Origin: Natrinema soli
GTDB taxonomy: Archaea > Halobacteriota > Halobacteria > Halobacteriales > Natrialbaceae
DNA: 64,000 nucleotides
Reading direction: 5' to 3'
Assembly (NCBI RefSeq): GCF_028618695.1
Contig: NZ_JAQIVI010000132.1
Location: 123,610 to 187,609, forward strand
Positions 8,795 to 17,659 of the stretch are shown here, piece by piece (within the stretch, counting starts at the first letter, position 1; each line of letters opens with the position of its first letter). The translations under genes were made by a program, and so were the position numbers. Under the pieces are notes generated by a model. That model was not told where the DNA came from and did not search any database. It saw nothing but the letters and a program-made list of their open reading frames with translations.

Positions 8795-9543
8795 TGTCAA
8801 TCGACAACTCCCGAAATACTCCACCCTCGATCTCGGACGTTCGAAAGAGACTGGACAACGTGACCGACCCGGAACTCGACGAATCCATCGTCGCACTCGA
8901 CTATATCAGCGAAATCGTCGTGCAGGGAACCACGGTCGACGTCTCGTTCATGCTTCCGACGGCCTGGTGTTCGCCCGCCTTCGCGTGGATGATGGCGACG
9001 GACGCTCGCGACGAGGTCGAGTCGCTTCCGGGCGTGGACCAGGCGTCCATCGTCCTGCGAGAGCACATGCACGAGACGGAGATCACCGAAGGGGTTAACG
9101 CTCGTCGGTCCTTCGGCGAGGTGTTCCCCGACGCTGACGGAAGCGTCGCCGATATTCGCGCGACGCTCGACTCCAAGGCGCGCCTCGCCCGTCAGTACGA
9201 GGCCCTGAACGAACTGCTCGATGCGGGCGTGACCGCCGAGCAGATCGTCGCTCTTGAGTACGGCGACCTCTCGTTCGATGATGGAGTGGCCGTCACCGTA
9301 CAGGATAGGTCCGTGGAGATACCCGTCTCGGCGGACCCGCTCGAGTCCTACGTGGAGAAAGCTCGCGCGACCGGACTCATCGACGACGACTGCGACGTCC
9401 TGTTCCGGACACCCGAAGGCGAACCGATCGAACCCGAGCAGTTCGACCTGATCCACAAGCGCGCACGGTTGGCGAGGGTCAACATGACCGGTCAGGGTGG
9501 CGTGTGCGATGCGCTGAACGAGGCTCGCTGGTCGTCGAACTGA
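8794..9543 (+). CDS. MIP18/DUF59 (PaaD-like) Fe-S assembly protein with C-terminal extension
   Basis: 249 residues. Residues ~10-100 form a MIP18-family domain: VRKRLDNVTDPELDESIVAL, then MLPTAWCSPAFAWMMATDAR with the conserved Cys. The remaining ~150 residues have no family I know, ending in ARLARVNMTGQGGVCDALNE. MIP18 proteins help mature metal centres. Two-domain versions like this sit between amidohydrolase and alcohol dehydrogenase genes in actinobacterial propane-oxidation operons. It is translationally coupled to the upstream amidohydrolase. Confidence 0.8.
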   Translation: MSIDNSRNTPPSISDVRKRLDNVTDPELDESIVALDYISEIVVQGTTVDVSFMLPTAWCSPAFAWMMATDARDEVESLPGVDQASIVLREHMHETEITEGVNARRSFGEVFPDADGSVADIRATLDSKARLARQYEALNELLDAGVTAEQIVALEYGDLSFDDGVAVTVQDRSVEIPVSADPLESYVEKARATGLIDDDCDVLFRTPEGEPIEPEQFDLIHKRARLARVNMTGQGGVCDALNEARWSSN

Positions 9544-9700
9544 CCCGGGACACCCTTTCGATCGTCTCATCCGCCGCGGCTTATCGGTGCCTCGGTCTGC
9601 TCGTGTCTCGCCGACAGTGACGAGACACCGTTTCACGGCCCAATATCCGGTCGCTACGTTCGAACGGCTTCCTGTGGACGCCTATGGGCGGACCGTTCCG

Positions 9701-9714
9701 ATATTTTTATTATA
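9701..9714 (+). promoter_or_regulatory. TATA-like promoter element of the alcohol dehydrogenase gene
   Basis: ATATTTTTATTATA lies about 26-39 bp before the ATG at 9740. It fixes the dehydrogenase start there rather than at upstream in-frame codons, and suggests the gene has its own promoter in addition to read-through from the amidohydrolase. Confidence 0.6.
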
Positions 9715-9739
9715 CGTACTGGGTTTGTTAGATTACAGC

Positions 9740-10780
9740 ATGCTAGCTGCACGCTTACATAGCTATACCGACGAGATGGGTGACGCGCTCTCGCTTGACG
9801 AGATCGACAGACCGACTATCGGTGCTTCTGACGATGTGGTCGTCGAGGTGGAAGGGGCGGGGTGGTGCCAGACGGACAACCACATCATCGAGGGGATGTG
9901 GACGGCGTACGTCGAGCAAGATCTTCCGATGACGCTGGGTCACGAGAACGCGGGTACAATAGTCGAGGTTGGCGAGGAAGTGTCGCTGGTCGAGGAAGGC
10001 GACCGCGTCATTTGCCATCCGGTGCAGACCTGCGGTATCTGCCGGCCGTGCCGACTGGGTGAGACGATGTACTGCGAGAACCAGTCGTTCAACGGGCTCA
10101 CGACCGACGGCGGATTCGCCGGCGAGTTGCTAACTAGCGAACGATCGGTCGTTCCGCTTCCCGACGGCGTCGACCCGGTCGATATTGCCCCCCACGCGGA
10201 CGCCGGTATCACGGCCTATCACGCCGCCAAAAAGGCCGTCGAGGGACTAAATCCCGGCGACTTCGCTGTCGTCATTGGTGTTGGAGGCCTTGGACACATC
10301 GGACTCCAGTGTCTGAATGCGATGAGCGCCGCCGAGATCGTCGCTGTCGACGTGAAGCAGTCAGCGCGGGGCCTCGCCGACGATCTCGGTGCGCATTATA
10401 CATTGAATCCGGAGCGCCAGGACATCCCGAACGAACTTAACAATATCACCGACGGTACTGGCGCGGCGCAAGTCCTCGACTTTGTGGGCGCCGACGAGAC
10501 GACCTCGCTGGCACCGGAAATCTGTGCTGTGGGCGGCGATCATCACATCATCGGCTACGGCGGCCACATCCACGAACCGGCACAGGCGCTCGTCGACGGC
10601 GAGTTCGCCTATCAGGGTAATATCGTCGGCCGATATACCGAACTTCAGGAACTCGTCGCACTCATCGAACGCGACGAGGTCACGCTTCACACTGACCGAT
10701 ACGAACTAGCGGAAATCAACGACGTAGCGAAGAAATTAGAACGCGGTGAGGTCGACGGTCGGGCCGTTATCACGCCGTGA
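9740..10780 (+). CDS. Zinc-dependent NAD(P) alcohol dehydrogenase
   Basis: 346 residues. It has the medium-chain dehydrogenase layout: catalytic Zn site GWCQTDNHIIEGMW, GHENAGTIVEVG, and a structural-Zn cluster CGICRPCRLGETMYC. The Rossmann motif VIGVGGLGHIGLQ is followed by an acidic residue (VAVDVK), pointing to NAD preference. The WCQTDNH block is like the alcohol dehydrogenase in actinobacterial propane operons. Likely roles are 2-propanol, 1-propanol or another secondary/primary alcohol to ketone or aldehyde. The gene follows the MIP18 gene by ~200 bp with its own TATA box. Confidence 0.9.
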   Translation: MLAARLHSYTDEMGDALSLDEIDRPTIGASDDVVVEVEGAGWCQTDNHIIEGMWTAYVEQDLPMTLGHENAGTIVEVGEEVSLVEEGDRVICHPVQTCGICRPCRLGETMYCENQSFNGLTTDGGFAGELLTSERSVVPLPDGVDPVDIAPHADAGITAYHAAKKAVEGLNPGDFAVVIGVGGLGHIGLQCLNAMSAAEIVAVDVKQSARGLADDLGAHYTLNPERQDIPNELNNITDGTGAAQVLDFVGADETTSLAPEICAVGGDHHIIGYGGHIHEPAQALVDGEFAYQGNIVGRYTELQELVALIERDEVTLHTDRYELAEINDVAKKLERGEVDGRAVITP

Positions 10781-11044
10781 CACACGCTGAGATAGAACGA
10801 CAGCACGCGATCGGACGTCCGTTCGTCGCGTAACCGGGGCCGACCGGGATGACTACAGGCCGCGTGTCGCTTGTAACCGCTGGCTCGAGGCGAACGGTCT
10901 CGTATTGGGACCGCCGGACTCCGCTATGAGTAACTGAGCGTCACCGCGTCTCCGGAGACGCCTCGCCGACGTCTTTTCAGTACTCGCTGCGTTCGCTGCG
11001 GGAACCATGCTGACGTGAGCCGGGGACCACCGGACCGGAACCGG

Positions 11045-11410
11045 CTATTCGACTGTCTTAAACGGCGTCCCTTTCGCGAGACGAGCCGAATTCGCACCGA
11101 GTTTCCGTGCGGTCTCCGCTGTGACGTCGGCGATATCGAACACCGGTTCGTCGTCGGGAAGACGTTTGTGGTGAACCACGATACGCGAGTCGGGCGTCAC
11201 GCTCACGCCGATCCGCAGCGAGGAATCGGCCGCCGCGCCGCGAGCGACCGTGATACCGTCTCCTCCGTATCCCTGTTGAACGGTCCACGGAACGCCTTCC
11301 TCTTCGATTCCGTATTCGACGTGACTCACCTCCGTTATTTTCTCACAACCGGCATATCGTATAACGATGCAAGGCACGTCGGCTCCATTCTCGTCTCGAC
11401 GCGTATCCAT
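11045..11410 (-). CDS. pduH: Diol/glycerol dehydratase reactivase, small subunit
   Basis: 121 residues. It shows the small-subunit signature: VEYGIEEEGVPWTVQQG, then ITVARGAAADSSLRIGVSVT and HHKRLPDDEPVFDI. Together with the large subunit it exchanges damaged cobalamin from the B12-dependent dehydratase in an ATP-dependent way. It lies 48 bp downstream of the large-subunit gene and is probably co-transcribed with it. The start ATG is at 11410. Confidence 0.85.
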   Translation of the reverse strand: MDTRRDENGADVPCIVIRYAGCEKITEVSHVEYGIEEEGVPWTVQQGYGGDGITVARGAAADSSLRIGVSVTPDSRIVVHHKRLPDDEPVFDIADVTAETARKLGANSARLAKGTPFKTVE

Positions 11411-11458
11411 GACGTGTTCGATACCGGTTCCAGTTACAAAACTCTAGCTTCGGCGCGG

Positions 11459-13354
11459 TCAGACGGTCGTTCGATCCAGTGCCGACGAGAGCTCCGTCGG
11501 AATTTCGAAGTCCAGATACGATCCGTCGTCTCTCTGTGACAGAACGAGTCCCGTCGCGACAGCGTTTCGCGGTCCCGTCGCACCGCGGACGTTAGCGCTC
11601 CCGCAAACGATTCCGTACTCTGCCATCGCGTCCGAGATCATCTCGGGAATCTCGAAGTCGAGGGCGGAGCGACCAGCCAAGACGACGAACGGTAACTGGC
11701 GGATAGAGTCCGTCGGTGTAATTATATTGAGCGCTCGCTCCGCATTTTTGACAAAGACGCTGCGCTTCGCTCGGCGTCGAACGCGTCGAATTTCGGCCGG
11801 GGACGTGTCGAGGGGAACGGCGCGCATCTCTCCGTTATTGCCGAGCAGTACGGTCCGACCGAAGAGTTCGGGATCGGCCGGTTCGTCCAGAAAGTCGACG
11901 GTCCCGTCTTCCTGGCGGACGCTGAACAGCGTCTCGACTTTCGCAGATGGATTGATCTTTACGGCCTCTGCGAGGTCTCGATCCTCTAACCCGAGTTCGG
12001 AGTCGATGAGCATGGTCACCATATCGCCGGCGCCTGCGAGGTGAACTGACGTGATGCACTTGTCTTCGGCCATGTATGCGGCATCAGTCGACCCGCCACC
12101 CATGTCAAGAATCGCTATCGGATAGTCGGTTCCGGGCGTAGTGAGCGAACCGAGAACGGCCATGTTCGCTTCGATACCCTGAATGACGACTCCCGTGTCC
12201 ACTTTCTCCCGTATACCATTCGCGATCTGCTGCATCGGGAGCCGCCGGGTCTTCACCATCGCGGCCAAGCCCACCGCACTCTCCATCGAATATTCCTCTG
12301 CAACGGAACCCTCGACTTCCTGTGGAACGAGGGTGTCGACGGCCAGAATGTCTCGTATCTCGATGGACTCAACGGGCTGTCCCGTCACCTCGGCCATGCT
12401 GCTTCGGGCTCGATTCAGCATTCCGCCGATATTCGAACCGCTCTCCCCCCGCACGTCCGATACCGGCCAGCTGTCCATCATGGCGTCCATCACGGTTTCC
12501 GCGCCCTCGTCGACCGGTACCGCGGTCGTATTACCGCGCTCGTCGATTATCCGGAGTTCCCCGGCGGGAATCGTCCGCTCTTCGACGTCGCCCGTCGGGG
12601 TCTTGACGACGACCGCGGATTTGTTGCCAACGAGAGCCCGCGAAACCGGTATGATCTTCTGCGTCTCTTCCGGAGATAGGTCGAACACCGTCGCGATCCC
12701 GTACGGATTAGACAGTTCGTCGATCGTTTTACCGGTCGTCGGCGGTGCGACTTCGATAGCGGCGCGCTGGCCGCGCGGCACTTTAGACAGCTCGTTCACT
12801 TCATCAACGATCGGGATATCGATCTCGATCCGATTGTTGATCAGGACCGCGTCGTCTTTCTGCACGATTGCACCGTTGATCTCGTATCCTTTCTCCGTCC
12901 ACTCGTCGATAATCTTGGCAGCGATCGCGAAATCGACGGACTCCGGAACGAGGAAGACGATCGGATCATCCACCGAGTTCTGGTCCTCATCCGCCGTGAT
13001 TTCTACGGTCGTCCCCGTCCCAACTCCCGTTCCACCCGGCGTCGACGGGTCGTGTCCGATCATCGTCGATTCCGTAATCACCGTCTCAGTGATCGTTTCC
13101 ATGGCGACGTCGCCGATGACCGGGGCCGCTTCGTTGAGGAGAACGCAATCGATCTCCGAGAGGTCGATTTCCGCTTTTTCTGTCGCCCTCTCCAAGGCCG
13201 TGATCACTCCGGGAACGTTCTTCTTCGTCCCTTTGAGTCCAGTCGTTCTGTACAGCGCGTCCGAAATGAACTCGGTATCCGTTGATTCCGACCGACGCAA
13301 TAGCGCAACTTCGGTGCTCGAGTTCCCAATATCCACGCCTGCAATGTGCTCCAT
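11459..13354 (-). CDS. pduG: Diol/glycerol dehydratase reactivase, large subunit
   Basis: 631 residues from the ATG at 13354. Earlier in-frame codons give a tail unrelated to the family, whereas relatives begin M-x-x-IAG(I/V)DIGNSSTEV exactly as here. The N-terminal actin-like phosphate motif GVDIGNSSTE and a later DMGGGSTDAAYM motif mark the ASKHA ATPase fold. VLGSLTTPGTDYPIAILD precedes the second phosphate loop. The protein acts as a chaperone-like ATPase reactivating the dehydratase. Divergently transcribed from the HbpS-like gene and the dehydratase operon, so reactivation and catalysis can be regulated separately. Confidence 0.93.
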   Translation of the reverse strand: MEHIAGVDIGNSSTEVALLRRSESTDTEFISDALYRTTGLKGTKKNVPGVITALERATEKAEIDLSEIDCVLLNEAAPVIGDVAMETITETVITESTMIGHDPSTPGGTGVGTGTTVEITADEDQNSVDDPIVFLVPESVDFAIAAKIIDEWTEKGYEINGAIVQKDDAVLINNRIEIDIPIVDEVNELSKVPRGQRAAIEVAPPTTGKTIDELSNPYGIATVFDLSPEETQKIIPVSRALVGNKSAVVVKTPTGDVEERTIPAGELRIIDERGNTTAVPVDEGAETVMDAMMDSWPVSDVRGESGSNIGGMLNRARSSMAEVTGQPVESIEIRDILAVDTLVPQEVEGSVAEEYSMESAVGLAAMVKTRRLPMQQIANGIREKVDTGVVIQGIEANMAVLGSLTTPGTDYPIAILDMGGGSTDAAYMAEDKCITSVHLAGAGDMVTMLIDSELGLEDRDLAEAVKINPSAKVETLFSVRQEDGTVDFLDEPADPELFGRTVLLGNNGEMRAVPLDTSPAEIRRVRRRAKRSVFVKNAERALNIITPTDSIRQLPFVVLAGRSALDFEIPEMISDAMAEYGIVCGSANVRGATGPRNAVATGLVLSQRDDGSYLDFEIPTELSSALDRTTV

Positions 13355-13604
13355 ATGCGACTTGTTAACTGTCACGGGGATCGGTAAAGTACTTTTCCCG
13401 ATGCGAGAGTCGAGACTGCTCCAAGCCGAACACGATCTCGCCGGCGAGTCAGCGGCGCTATCCAGAACCATCCGCTGCGGGTGGAACGGCGCCGTAGCGT
13501 GTCCAGTCCGTCTCAAGGAACTCTGCTACGGTTACCGGTCATGTACTGAATGGTAACATCACCCGTATACTTATTGTCTTCCGTTATGAAGGGGCGAGAC
13601 GAGC

Positions 13605-14018
13605 ATGACGGAAGTAACACTGGAGGCTGCGAAGGAAATCATCGCGGCAGCGGAAAAAAAGGCCGACGAGGTACAGGTTCCGATGTGTATCGCGGTGCTG
13701 GACGAGGGCGCGAACCTCGTCGGATTTCATCGAATGGACGACGCTCTTCTGGCGAGTATCGATATCGCTCGCAACAAGGCCTACTCCGCGATCTCGCTGA
13801 AGATGGATACGCGAGCGATTCACGACGCTTCACAGCCCGGTGAGCCGCTGTACGGCATCGGAAACACGAACGACGGGCGGATTGTCACGTTCGGGGGCGG
13901 CTTCCCACTCAGGGATGGCGACGGTAACGTCATCGGTGCTGTCGGAGTCTCCGGCGGCAGCGTGGACGAAGACGAGGAAGTCGCACGAGCGGGAGTCGAT
14001 GCATTCGATGAAGACTAG
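13605..14018 (+). CDS. HbpS/GlcG-family (PduO C-terminal-like) protein
   Basis: 137 residues covering the whole family fold: LEAAKEIIAAAEKKADEVQV, MCIAVLDEGANLVGFHRMD, ARNKAYSAISLKMDTRAI, then a C-terminal GGFPLRDGDGNVIGAVGVSGG. Members bind haem or occur as the C-terminal domain of PduO, and frequently sit beside B12-dependent dehydratases. Position between reactivase and dehydratase genes supports a role in corrinoid or haem handling for the enzyme; the exact ligand cannot be read from the sequence. Confidence 0.85.
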   Translation: MTEVTLEAAKEIIAAAEKKADEVQVPMCIAVLDEGANLVGFHRMDDALLASIDIARNKAYSAISLKMDTRAIHDASQPGEPLYGIGNTNDGRIVTFGGGFPLRDGDGNVIGAVGVSGGSVDEDEEVARAGVDAFDED

Positions 14019-14160
14019 ACGCGGTATCCACCGCACGAGAAGCGAGATATCAGTTACCGAACGAGATAGTATCCAAAGAAAATAATAGAAGATAAGGAAT
14101 ATAAGTAAATTTTATCTAGACATTATTCAGTTGGAAACCGAATAGTAAAAATAGCTAAGG

Positions 14161-14170
14161 TATATATGTA
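14161..14170 (+). promoter_or_regulatory. TATA box of the diol dehydratase operon
   Basis: TATATATGTA lies 25-34 bp before the ATG at 14195, inside a strikingly AT-rich ~110-bp leader (14085-14194). It indicates a strong leaderless promoter for pduCDE. Confidence 0.6.
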
Positions 14171-14194
14171 CAATCGTCAATTTAAAAATGTTCA

Positions 14195-15922
14195 ATGTCA
14201 GAGGATGACACACCTACTATCGACGACGCTGGTGAACTTGACGAACCAGGTACGACGCGCTCGAAGCGTTTCGAGAAACTGGACAGTCAAGCGGTGACTG
14301 AAGATGGGTTCGTAAACGAATGGCCCGACGTCGGATTCGTGGCGATGGAGAGCCCGAACGATCCGGACCCGAGTATCGAAATCGAGGACGGAGAAATCGT
14401 CGAGATGGACGGCAAGGACCGCGGCGATTTCGACTTCATCGATCGCTTCATCGCCGATTACGCGATCACCGTTGAGAAGGCCGAGGAGGCTATGAGTCTC
14501 GATTCGGAGGAATTCGCGCGTGATCTCGTCGACATCAACGTCTCGCGCGACGAAATCGTGGCACTGTCGACGGCCATGACTCCGGCCAAACTGGTCGAGG
14601 TCGTCAATCACCTCGATATCGCCGAGATCATTATGGCGATGAAGAAGATGCGAACCCGACAGACGCCCGGAAACCAGTGTCACGTGACGAGCGTCGAGGA
14701 CAACGTCGCTCAGATCGCTGCGGACGCCGCCGAAGCCGCACTTCGCGGCTTCTACGAGGCGGAAAACACCGTCGGCGTGGCCCGTATGGCGCCGCTGACC
14801 GCGTTAGCACAGCAGATCGGTGCGCAGTGCGGTCGCGGCGGGGTTATCACGCAGTGCGCCGTCGAGGAAGCGACGGAACTCGAACTCGGGATGCGGGGGC
14901 TAACCGGCTATGCGGAAACCGTCTCCGTATACGGGACGGAGGACGTATTCAGAGACGGTGACGATACGCCCTGGTCGAAGGCCTTCCTCGCGTCGGGATA
15001 CGCATCGCGCGGGCTGAAGATGCGGTACACGTCCGGTGCCGGTTCCGAACTCAACATGGGGCAGGCCGAGGGGAAATCGATGCTCTATCTGGAGGCTCGC
15101 TGTATCTTGGTCACAAAAGGGTGCGGTGTTCAGGGCCTTCAGAACGGCGGCATCAGCTGTATCGCGATCCCCGCGTCAGTCCCGGCCGGTGTCAAAGAGG
15201 TCGCCGCCGAGAACCTGATCACGATGATGGCCGATCTCGAGGTCGCCTCTGGAAACGACCAGACGTTCACCCACTCGGACAAGCGACGGACCGCCCGAAT
15301 GATGCCGCAGTTCCTCGCCGGAACAGATTTCATCTTCTCGGGATACAGCTCCGTTCCGAACTACGACAACATGTTCGCTGGATCGACGTTCGACTCGTCC
15401 GACTTCGACGAGTACAACGTGATGCAGCGAGACTTACAGGTCGAAGGGGGCACGAGACCAGTCGACGAAGATGCGGTTCTCGAGTGCCGGGAGCGCGCCG
15501 TCAAAGCGCTACAGGCCGTCTTCGAAGTGCTCGGATTCCCCAGAATCACCGACGACGAAGTCGAGGCTGCGATCTACGCCGATGGCAGCAAAGAGATGCC
15601 CGAACGCAGCACGGCAGAGGACATCGAGGCCGCAGAAGAGTTGATCGACGATGGGATAACCGGTGCTGATATCGTGAAAATCCTGGCCGAAAACGGCTTC
15701 GACGGTATCGCCGAAAACATGCTGGGGATCCTCAAGGGACGCGTTGCGGGCGATTACATCCAGACTTCCGGCGTCTTCAAGGGCGACGGAGCGTTCGATG
15801 TCGTGAGCGCGGTCAACGATCCTAACGAGTATCAGGGCCCCGGAACGGGGCATCGACTCACGGGAGAGAAGTGGGAGGAAAAGAAAGCCGTTCGGTTCGC
15901 CGTCGATCCGGAGGACATCTGA
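14195..15922 (+). CDS. pduC: B12-dependent diol/glycerol dehydratase, large (alpha) subunit
   Basis: 575 residues, close to the ~554 of enteric PduC. The first ~30 residues are an acidic haloarchaeal extension. Family blocks include RFEKLDSQAVTEDGFVNEWP, GFVAMESPNDPDPS, VEVVNHLDIAEIIMAMKKMR, TPGNQCHVTS, MRYTSGAGSELNMG and DNMFAGSTFDSSDFDEYNVM. The enzyme converts 1,2-propanediol to propanal or glycerol to 3-hydroxypropanal by adenosylcobalamin radical chemistry in the TIM-barrel alpha subunit. It is followed by the medium and small subunits with gaps of only 6 and 2 bp. Confidence 0.95.
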   Translation: MSEDDTPTIDDAGELDEPGTTRSKRFEKLDSQAVTEDGFVNEWPDVGFVAMESPNDPDPSIEIEDGEIVEMDGKDRGDFDFIDRFIADYAITVEKAEEAMSLDSEEFARDLVDINVSRDEIVALSTAMTPAKLVEVVNHLDIAEIIMAMKKMRTRQTPGNQCHVTSVEDNVAQIAADAAEAALRGFYEAENTVGVARMAPLTALAQQIGAQCGRGGVITQCAVEEATELELGMRGLTGYAETVSVYGTEDVFRDGDDTPWSKAFLASGYASRGLKMRYTSGAGSELNMGQAEGKSMLYLEARCILVTKGCGVQGLQNGGISCIAIPASVPAGVKEVAAENLITMMADLEVASGNDQTFTHSDKRRTARMMPQFLAGTDFIFSGYSSVPNYDNMFAGSTFDSSDFDEYNVMQRDLQVEGGTRPVDEDAVLECRERAVKALQAVFEVLGFPRITDDEVEAAIYADGSKEMPERSTAEDIEAAEELIDDGITGADIVKILAENGFDGIAENMLGILKGRVAGDYIQTSGVFKGDGAFDVVSAVNDPNEYQGPGTGHRLTGEKWEEKKAVRFAVDPEDI

Positions 15923-15928
15923 TCACCA

Positions 15929-16501
15929 ATGTCGCAGGTAACGCAACGCAAATGGAGCGTAGTATTGAACGAGAGAGGTCCCGCGGAAGAAGGACGAAAC
16001 GCGGACGAGGTCGTGATTTCGATCAGCGCCGGGTTCAACGAGATGAAAGACGAAACGCTCGCGGGAGTGAAACTCGCAGCAGTGCTCCGCGAGATGATGG
16101 CCGGTATCGAAGAGGAGGGCCTCACTCCCCGTGTCGTTCGGTTCACTGACAGTCTAGATCTCGGCGTTATCGGGCTCAGGGGAGCGACCCTCAGTGGATC
16201 GGGGATTTCGATCGGGATCCAGACTCGCGGGACGACGCTCATCCACCAGGAGGATCTCGTTCCGCTGAGCAATTTGGAACTGTTTCCGCAGGCGCCCCTG
16301 ATCGACACGGAGACGTACCGGTCGATCGGTCAGAACGCGGCCCGGTATGCGAAAGGAGAGAATCCGGAGCCGGTCCCGGTCGCGAATGATCCAATGGCGC
16401 GTCCGAAGTACCAGGCGCTCGCGGCGGTCTGGCACATCAAGGAAATGCAATATAAAAACGAAACCGAGGAGCCGATGGAAATAGAGGTGTCCTTCGAATA
16501 A
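15929..16501 (+). CDS. pduD: B12-dependent diol/glycerol dehydratase, medium (beta) subunit
   Basis: 190 residues. It shows the cobalamin-binding subunit pattern: DEVVISISAGFNEMKDETLA, VVRFTDSLDLGVIGLRGATLSGSGISIGIQ, TRGTTLIHQEDLVPLSNLELFPQAP. It lacks the N-terminal extension that targets enteric PduD to microcompartments, fitting the absence of shell genes. It lies directly after pduC and two bases before pduE. Confidence 0.92.
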   Translation: MSQVTQRKWSVVLNERGPAEEGRNADEVVISISAGFNEMKDETLAGVKLAAVLREMMAGIEEEGLTPRVVRFTDSLDLGVIGLRGATLSGSGISIGIQTRGTTLIHQEDLVPLSNLELFPQAPLIDTETYRSIGQNAARYAKGENPEPVPVANDPMARPKYQALAAVWHIKEMQYKNETEEPMEIEVSFE

Positions 16502-16503
16502 CC

Positions 16504-16902
16504 ATGACAGACGATATCGACTATCCACTATCGGATCATCCAGATCAGGTCAAGACTCCGGACGGAACAAAACTCTCAGAAATCACACTTGAAAAAGTGG
16601 TTGAGGGTGAAATAGATGGCGAAGAACTCGTGATTTCGCCAGAAACCCTCGAGAAGCAAGCCCAGATAGCGGATGAGAACGGTCGACCACAACTCGCTCA
16701 AAACTTCCGACGAGCTGCTGAATTAACACGAGTGCCGGACGATCGCATCCTCGAGATTTATAACGCACTCCGGCCGAGCGGTGCAGAGAAAGAGAAGTTG
16801 CACGATATCGCTAATGAGCTTGAAAATGAGTACGACGCTGAGATCAATGCTGAACACGTGCGGGAAGCTGCGGAGATTTATGAGGAACGCAATCTCTACT
16901 GA
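16504..16902 (+). CDS. pduE: B12-dependent diol/glycerol dehydratase, small (gamma) subunit
   Basis: 132 residues. Family blocks are YPLSDHPDQVKTPDGTKLSE, ENGRPQLAQNFRRAAELTRV and VPDDRILEIYNALRPSGAEK, the small-subunit core. It closes the pduCDE operon; no further pdu-like gene follows within the window. The downstream 250 bp carry insertion-sequence debris. Confidence 0.92.
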   Translation: MTDDIDYPLSDHPDQVKTPDGTKLSEITLEKVVEGEIDGEELVISPETLEKQAQIADENGRPQLAQNFRRAAELTRVPDDRILEIYNALRPSGAEKEKLHDIANELENEYDAEINAEHVREAAEIYEERNLY

Positions 16903-17161
16903 TCGCTAATCCACATAGTATCCGTACTTGGCAGTGAGGGCGTCATAGAACAGCTAGCGCACCAAAGAGCAGGGTGAACGCCGAGGTGGAACGAGTTCAG
17001 CGACCCTGCAAGATGATCCTTCGGTAGAGTTGTACTTCACTGTCGTGGCGACCGAGACGCTATCGTTGTTTGAGCATCTCTCCTCCGTGTTTCTCGACGA
17101 GACCACGAACCACCTGAATGATCCCTATAACACCCTCTGGCAATATCTAGTGAGGATATAG
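16903..17161 (+). other. Intergenic DNA with a possible transposase N-terminal fragment
   Basis: A plus-strand segment near 17030-17160 reads LYFTVVATETLSLFEHLSSV followed by FLDETTNHLNDPYNTLWQYL and a stop. The pattern recalls the N-terminus of IS5-type haloarchaeal transposases, but the match is from memory and the fragment is short. Confidence 0.3.
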
Positions 17162-17167
17162 TAGACG

Positions 17168-17659
17168 TTAGAAATAGTTGCTCACTTTTTGGACAGAGAG
17201 TTGCTCGAGAGCGGTATCGATCGCTATTGTTAGCTCGCCAGATGAGTCGAAGAACCGGTTGCTGAGAGCTGTTTGTAACTGTCGCCAGCACTCTTCGACA
17301 GGGTTCAATTCTGGCGAATATGCCGGGAGCGTGATGAATGCGAGGTCGTCACGGGCCGCTAGGTCCGCGATGGCCGACGCGTGAACGGACGGCGCTCCGT
17401 CCAGAATCACGATCAAATTATCCTCGAACTCTTTGCATAACGCGAAAAGGAGATGTTTCGCGTGATCGGCAGTAACGTACTCTTCGAATCGAGCGAAAAA
17501 GCGATCACCGTCCTCGGTGATCGCGCCCAAGAGACACAGCCAGTCGCATTGGCCGGATAATTCGACGGACGGCCGTGTGCCGCACGGAAACCACGCGGCA
17601 CGCGGCTTAACCTGGACTGATTTCTTGGTTTGATCGATACAGACTACTGTGGCACCCAT
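17168..17659 (-). CDS. IS630 transposase, catalytic (DDE) half
   Basis: 163 residues from an internal ATG. The DDE catalytic core is visible: TVVCIDQTKK (first Asp), LIVILDGAPSVHAS (second Asp), and LPAYSPELNPVEECW, the diagnostic third-acid block. It overlaps the 3' end of the upstream half by 16 bp in the -1 frame. The joint passes a run of five A residues (CTCAAAAACAG), where a -1 slip yields a continuous KKQWREMGATVV sequence. It is probably expressed as a fusion by programmed frameshifting, so it is likely intact rather than broken. Confidence 0.85.
   Translation of the reverse strand: MGATVVCIDQTKKSVQVKPRAAWFPCGTRPSVELSGQCDWLCLLGAITEDGDRFFARFEEYVTADHAKHLLFALCKEFEDNLIVILDGAPSVHASAIADLAARDDLAFITLPAYSPELNPVEECWRQLQTALSNRFFDSSGELTIAIDTALEQLSVQKVSNYF

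Noticed and set aside
12183..13556. A 457-codon plus-strand frame opposite the reactivase large subunit
   Set aside because: Ser/Arg/Pro-rich shadow; the minus strand matches the PduG family from its first residue.
11045..16902. Bacterial microcompartment
   Set aside because: Although diol dehydratase genes invite this idea, no shell-protein gene is present and the PduD encapsulation extension is missing.
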